A DNA stretch of 64,000 bases from positions 62,001 to 126,000 of the forward strand of contig WBOU01000004.1 in the NCBI GenBank assembly GCA_009268125.1. Direction: 5' to 3'. Below the pieces are notes generated by a model. The model did no database searches and had not been told where the DNA came from. It worked only from the letters and a program-made list of their open reading frames with translations. The DNA comes from Chloroflexia bacterium SDU3-3. GTDB lineage: Bacteria; Chloroflexota; Chloroflexia; Chloroflexales; Roseiflexaceae. Of the stretch, positions 60,941 through 64,000 are shown in pieces. The position numbers and the translations under genes are program-made. The stretch's first letter is position 1. Every line of letters begins with the position of its first letter.

Positions 60941-61933
60941 ATGAGCGGCCGTTTCGACGAGCTTCGCATCTTTAGCGGCAACGGCAACCCCGAGTTAGCG
61001 CAGGCGATCAGCTCGCGGCTCAACATTCCGATGGGCGATTGCACCGTAGCCTCGTTCGTAAATGAAAATATTTTTGTTCGCCTGAATGAGAGCGTCCGCG
61101 AAAAAGATGTCTTCGTGGTGCAGTCGCTAACTTCACCTTTGAGCGACCGGATCATGGAGCTGCTGATCATGCTCGACGCCGTGCGCCGCGCCGCAGCGGG
61201 CCGCGTGACAGCGGTCATCCCCTACTATCCCTATGGCCGCACCGACAAGCGCGATCAGCCGCGCGTGCCGATCACCGCGCGCCTGCTGGCCGACATGATG
61301 CAGACCGCCGGGGCGCAGCAGGTGATCACCATGGACCTGCACGCCGGGCAGATCCAGGGCTTCTTCAACATCCCCGTGGATGAGCTGAGCGCGATGAGCC
61401 TGCTGGCCCGCCACTTCCAGGAGCGCAACTGGGATGATGCGGTGGTGGTCTCGCCCGACCTGGGCTTCGCCAAGCGCGCCCGCAACTTCGCCGAGCTGCT
61501 GGGTGTGCCGCTGGCGATCGTGGAGAAGCGCCGCATCCAGCAGCTGCACAACACCGAGGGCCAGCTGACCCGCGTGGAGGCGCTGAACCTGATCGGCGAC
61601 GTAGAGGGCAAGCGCTGCATCCTGGTGGACGACGAGATCATGACCGGCGGCTCAATGGTGGAGGCCGCCGACCTGCTGATGGCGCGCGGCGCACGCGAGG
61701 TGCACGCCTGCGCGGTGCACGGCGTGCTGGCGGGCAACGCGATGGAGCGCCTGAGCAGCAGCGTGATCTGCGAGGTGGTGGTGACCGATACGCTGCCGGT
61801 GCCGCCTGGCCCGCGCTGGGAGGGCCTGACGGTGGTCTCGATCGCGCCGCTGCTGGCCGAGGTGATCCAGCGCATCCACAGCGGTATCTCGGTGGACACG
61901 ATCTTCCGCCGCCACAACCCCTCGCTGAGCTAG
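60941..61933 (+). CDS. prs: Ribose-phosphate pyrophosphokinase
   Basis: A 330-aa PRPP synthetase that makes 5-phosphoribosyl-1-pyrophosphate from ribose-5-phosphate and ATP for nucleotide, His and Trp synthesis. Motifs are RIFSGNGNPELAQAISSRL, VREKDVFVVQSL, VIPYYPYGRTDKRDQPRVPITARLLADM, MDLHAGQIQGFF and the PRPP loop CILVDDEIMTGGSM. The usual PRPP loop reads VDDxxDTGGT; here it is VDDEIMTGGS, a mild variation also seen in related enzymes. ATG 60941 is chosen, with AAGGGAGAG upstream. Confidence 0.95.
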   Translation: MSGRFDELRIFSGNGNPELAQAISSRLNIPMGDCTVASFVNENIFVRLNESVREKDVFVVQSLTSPLSDRIMELLIMLDAVRRAAAGRVTAVIPYYPYGRTDKRDQPRVPITARLLADMMQTAGAQQVITMDLHAGQIQGFFNIPVDELSAMSLLARHFQERNWDDAVVVSPDLGFAKRARNFAELLGVPLAIVEKRRIQQLHNTEGQLTRVEALNLIGDVEGKRCILVDDEIMTGGSMVEAADLLMARGAREVHACAVHGVLAGNAMERLSSSVICEVVVTDTLPVPPGPRWEGLTVVSIAPLLAEVIQRIHSGISVDTIFRRHNPSLS

Positions 61934-61951
61934 GCCGCTCGATCCCCCTCG

Positions 61952-61998
61952 ACACTACCGGCCCGCCGCACCGCTGTTGCGCGGCGGGCCGGTAGTGT
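61952..61998 (+). terminator. Terminator hairpin after prs
   Basis: An 18-bp perfect stem (61952-61969 with 61981-61998), loop of 11 nt. The stem is very stable but followed only by TCTGGG. Confidence 0.7.
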
Positions 61999-62048
61999 TC
62001 TGGGTGCGCCATACCGCTGGGATGCGCAGATCGTGGTTGGCGTGTCTT

Positions 62049-62090
62049 TCTTTATATCCCCTGGGAGCCTTGGATTCGTGGTGGCGAAAC
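62049..62090 (+). repeat. CTTCGTGG dispersed repeat (short copy)
   Basis: TTATATCCCCTGGGAGCCTTGGATTCGTGGTGGCGAAAC is a divergent copy of the family. The promoter of the HTH-ATPase gene begins 35 bp downstream. Confidence 0.5.
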
Positions 62091-62124
62091 ATCTTGCTCG
62101 GGCTGCGGTATTGTTAAAAAAACG

Positions 62125-62154
62125 TTGCGCAAACTACCGTCGATGGTATACAAT
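62125..62154 (+). promoter_or_regulatory. Promoter of the HTH-ATPase gene
   Basis: TTGCGC (62125-62130), 18-nt spacer, TACAAT (62149-62154; overlapping TATACA at 62147). It lies 39 nt before the ATG. Confidence 0.5.
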
Positions 62155-62192
62155 ACCCAGCGCCGCCATTCTAGCCTAGCAGCCGAGCACCT

Positions 62193-63755
62193 ATGACTGA
62201 ACGCGAACTTCCACGGCTCTCCTCCGCCGATCTGCACGCCCGCTACGGCGACGACGAACCTGCGCTGCGCCGCTACCGCATGCTCACCGCGCTGCTGCGC
62301 GAGGGCCGCTCGGCCAGCGAGGTGGCCCAGACCTTCGGCGTGAGCCGCGAGACGCTGCGGCGCGTGCGGCTGGCCTTCGACCGGCGCGGCGTGGATGGCC
62401 TGCGCAGCCAGCCGCGCCGCAGCGGCCACCTGATGCGCGGCACCCCGCTGGCCCGCGCGCTCCGCCAGGAGCTGGCCGCCGACCCGGGCGCTTCCGACGC
62501 CGCGCTGCTGCACCGCGTGCAGGCCCACATGGCCGAGCTGGGCATCGCCGCGCCGCGCAGCAGCTTCTACCGCCTGCTGGGCCGCCTGCGCGCCGAGACC
62601 GTAGCCCGCCAGCGCAGCGCCCCCGACACCGCCCTGCGCGAGGCGCTCTCGGCGCTGGCCGAGGACCCGCCGCTGGCCCTGGGGCGCGGCGACCTAGCCG
62701 CGCTGCTGCTGCCCGATGTGCGCGACCCGCTGATGCGCGGGCGCTGGCTGCAGCGCGTGCTGCGCACCGCGATCGAGCGGCTGCGCCCCGCCGAGGCCGG
62801 CCCGGCGCTGGATGATATGCGCTGGCGGCACTACCTGATCATCGCGGGCGAGTACGAGGCAGGCAACAGCCGCGCCGAGCTGCAGAACGCCCTGGCGCTG
62901 AGCGCCAGCACCTACAGCCGCGCCAAGCGCGAGGCCATGGGCCGCCTGGCCGCCCTGCTGCACGAGGCCGCCGCCGAGCTGCCCTCGCCCGCACCGCCCG
63001 CCACCATGACCGCGCCGCCAGACCCACCCGAGACCTGCACCCACGAGCCGGAGCTGGAGCGCTACATGGCCCGGCTGCGCCGCGATGGCCTGGTGGTGAT
63101 CTGGGGCCACCGTGGCACGGGCAAAACCGCGCTGGCCGCCACCATGGCCGCCCGCCTGATCGACCGTGGGCAGACGGTGGTGTGGCACACTGTGCGCCCC
63201 GCCGAGGGCGAGTCCAGCACCGGCCAGCAGCTGCTGCTCTCCTTGGCCGCCGCGCTCGACGCCGATGGCAAACACACGCTCTGGACCCAGCTGAACAGCG
63301 GCGAGCCGGCCCAGTTCTCGCGCGCGGTCGACATGCTTAGCCAGAGCCTGAGCGGGCGGCACTGGACGCTGGTGATCGACAGCGCCGACATGCTGCGCGG
63401 CGCGCACGCCAACCAGCTGATCACGGTGCTGCGCAACGCCCGCTTCCGCCGCGACCTGCGCCTAGTGCTGGTCTCGCGCGAGATCCCCGACTGGGTGGAC
63501 TCGGCGCGCTGGCCACCGCTGGCCGCGCCCGAGGATGCCACCACCCGCCGCGCTATGATCGCGCTGCTCGACGAGCAGGATGGTGTGGAGGCCCGCCCGA
63601 ACGACCAGCGCCTGGCGCTCATCCGCGACCGCGTGGGCGAGCTGCTGGCCCTGACCGATCTCGACATCCTCGGCACGCTGCCGCTCAACCAGCGCGCCGC
63701 CATCCACTCGGCGCTCCAGCCGCTTGAGCCGATCATCCGGCAGCTGCAGCCCTAG
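62193..63755 (+). CDS. HTH-domain P-loop ATPase (AAA/STAND-like)
   Basis: A 520-aa protein. Residues about 25-75 form a transposase-type helix-turn-helix (REGRSASEVAQTFGVSRETLRRVRLAFDRRG). About 75-260 is helical, with a second HTH-like stretch (ALSASTYSRAKREAMG). After a Pro-rich linker (about 265-288) comes a P-loop NTPase with Walker A GHRGTGKTALAATMA (about 303) and Walker B WTLVIDSADML, plus a sensor-like RLVLVSREIP. There is no TPR, WD or other repeat after the ATPase, so it is not a full STAND sensor. It may be a DNA-binding regulatory ATPase, or a relative of transposition ATPases, but no transposase is nearby. No strong ribosome-binding site precedes the ATG. Confidence 0.7.
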   Translation: MTERELPRLSSADLHARYGDDEPALRRYRMLTALLREGRSASEVAQTFGVSRETLRRVRLAFDRRGVDGLRSQPRRSGHLMRGTPLARALRQELAADPGASDAALLHRVQAHMAELGIAAPRSSFYRLLGRLRAETVARQRSAPDTALREALSALAEDPPLALGRGDLAALLLPDVRDPLMRGRWLQRVLRTAIERLRPAEAGPALDDMRWRHYLIIAGEYEAGNSRAELQNALALSASTYSRAKREAMGRLAALLHEAAAELPSPAPPATMTAPPDPPETCTHEPELERYMARLRRDGLVVIWGHRGTGKTALAATMAARLIDRGQTVVWHTVRPAEGESSTGQQLLLSLAAALDADGKHTLWTQLNSGEPAQFSRAVDMLSQSLSGRHWTLVIDSADMLRGAHANQLITVLRNARFRRDLRLVLVSREIPDWVDSARWPPLAAPEDATTRRAMIALLDEQDGVEARPNDQRLALIRDRVGELLALTDLDILGTLPLNQRAAIHSALQPLEPIIRQLQP

Positions 63756-63785
63756 CCAGGCTGCCGGATCGGGCCGATACGTTCA

Positions 63786-63902
63786 TCCACCCTCTTTCTC
63801 TTCGTGTCTGGGTGGCGAATCGCTCCCCTGCTCCCTTGATGCCTTGGTGGTGAATGTTCTTGTTCCTCTTCGCGCCTTCGCGTCTCCGTGGTGAAGCGGT
63901 TC
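63786..63902 (+). repeat. CTTCGTGG dispersed repeat
   Basis: TTTCTCTTCGTGTCTGGGTGGCGAA, then CTCCCTTGATGCCTTGGTGGTGAA, then TCTTCGCGCCTTCGCGTCTCCGTGGTGAAGCGG: three imperfect units of about 40 bp. It ends about 17 bp before an extended -10. Confidence 0.7.
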
Positions 63903-63918
63903 TCCTCCGCCCCAGATA

Positions 63919-63927
63919 TGCTATAGT
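63919..63927 (+). promoter_or_regulatory. Extended -10 of the last gene, probably leaderless
   Basis: TGC-TATAGT, 7 nt before ATG 63935. Confidence 0.45.
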
Positions 63928-63934
63928 AGCCGCC

Positions 63935-64000
63935 ATGAGGGATCTTCCACACCGCGTTTCCGCATATGCGCCGCCTGCTGCCGCCGGGCTGCTGGCCCTG
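63935..64000 (+). CDS. Start of an unidentified gene (3' truncated)
   Basis: Only 22 codons lie within the window (MRDLPHRVSAYAPPAAAGLLAL). The basic start followed by an Ala/Leu stretch could be a signal peptide or first membrane helix. The support is the -10 box 7 nt upstream and the long open frame to the edge; the product cannot be named. Confidence 0.4.
   Translation, partial: MRDLPHRVSAYAPPAAAGLLAL

Noticed and set aside
62193-63755. IstB/TniB-type transposition helper
   Set aside because: An HTH and a P-loop are present, but there is no transposase or element end on either side.
63733-63952. Two minus-strand frames over the last repeat
   Set aside because: They translate the CTTCGTGG repeat (TTETRRR-type products), a common source of spurious proteins.

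Overview
The window is GC-rich bacterial chromosome with short intergenic gaps. I see no rRNA, tRNA, CRISPR array, insertion sequence or phage module. The gene content suggests a member of the Chloroflexota, probably class Chloroflexia: nuoABCDE without nuoF, a V4R (4-vinyl-reductase type) protein, CarH and phytoene synthase, YfhO-type membrane proteins, Thr/Pro-rich tails, and promoters whose -10 box sits directly before the start codon. This placement is an inference; no ribosomal or marker gene is present to settle it.

Layout. 1-2.5 kb: end of a cystathionine beta-synthase-like gene, then a minus-strand pair (SAM methyltransferase, RsbR-like STAS protein). 2.9-8.2 kb: a GT2-GT4 fusion glycosyltransferase, then a partner-switching signalling operon (STAS, GAF-PP2C phosphatase, RsbW-like kinase, second STAS, CheY-like receiver). 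8.4-10.8 kb: a hybrid histidine kinase with an HNOBA-like sensor domain and a decayed Hpt domain. 11-17.2 kb: surface-glycan cluster (flippase, two-domain LamG-like protein, YfhO protein with an embedded ILEI/FAM3-like domain). 18.2-24.6 kb: minus-strand operon of a giant membrane protein, an Ig-like lipoprotein and a membrane-anchored GH5 protein. 24.8-26 kb: receiver-RodZ fusion. 26.2-31.7 kb: DAP-dehydrogenase-like reductase, a small unknown gene, GH42 beta-galactosidase and an RlmI-type rRNA methyltransferase. 31.8-33.3 kb: V4R protein and a phosphatase-like protein without its catalytic cysteine. 33.6-37.8 kb: a two-gene cassette of a peptidoglycan amidase with internal repeats and a CHAT caspase-like protease. 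38.1-45 kb: truncated haemoglobin and two tandem Calx-beta surface proteins. 45-48.4 kb: nuoABCDE on the minus strand. 48.6-50.5 kb: Aat and an HtrA lipoprotein. 51.4-55.4 kb: DUF2085, phytoene synthase, CarH photoreceptor, a BNR-repeat protein and a PduO adenosyltransferase. 55.6-61.9 kb: HD-GYP regulator, DUF309, rhodanese, A-type Fe-S carrier, MoaA, Mrp, thioredoxin-like ferredoxin and PRPP synthetase. 62.2-64 kb: an HTH-P-loop ATPase and the first codons of a further gene.

Three themes recur. First, regulation by partner switching and two-component signalling, in which several domains have lost key residues (Hpt His, receiver Lys, LMW-PTP Cys). Second, a cobalamin/light theme: CarH with every expected adenosylcobalamin-sensing residue, next to phytoene synthase and close to the adenosyltransferase that makes its cofactor. 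Third, dispersed non-coding repeats: a CTTCGTGG family that mostly lies just upstream of promoters, a hairpin-rich mosaic family at three loci, and two 21-bp tandem arrays. The best candidate for an undescribed system is the amidase-CHAT cassette at 33.6-37.8 kb.
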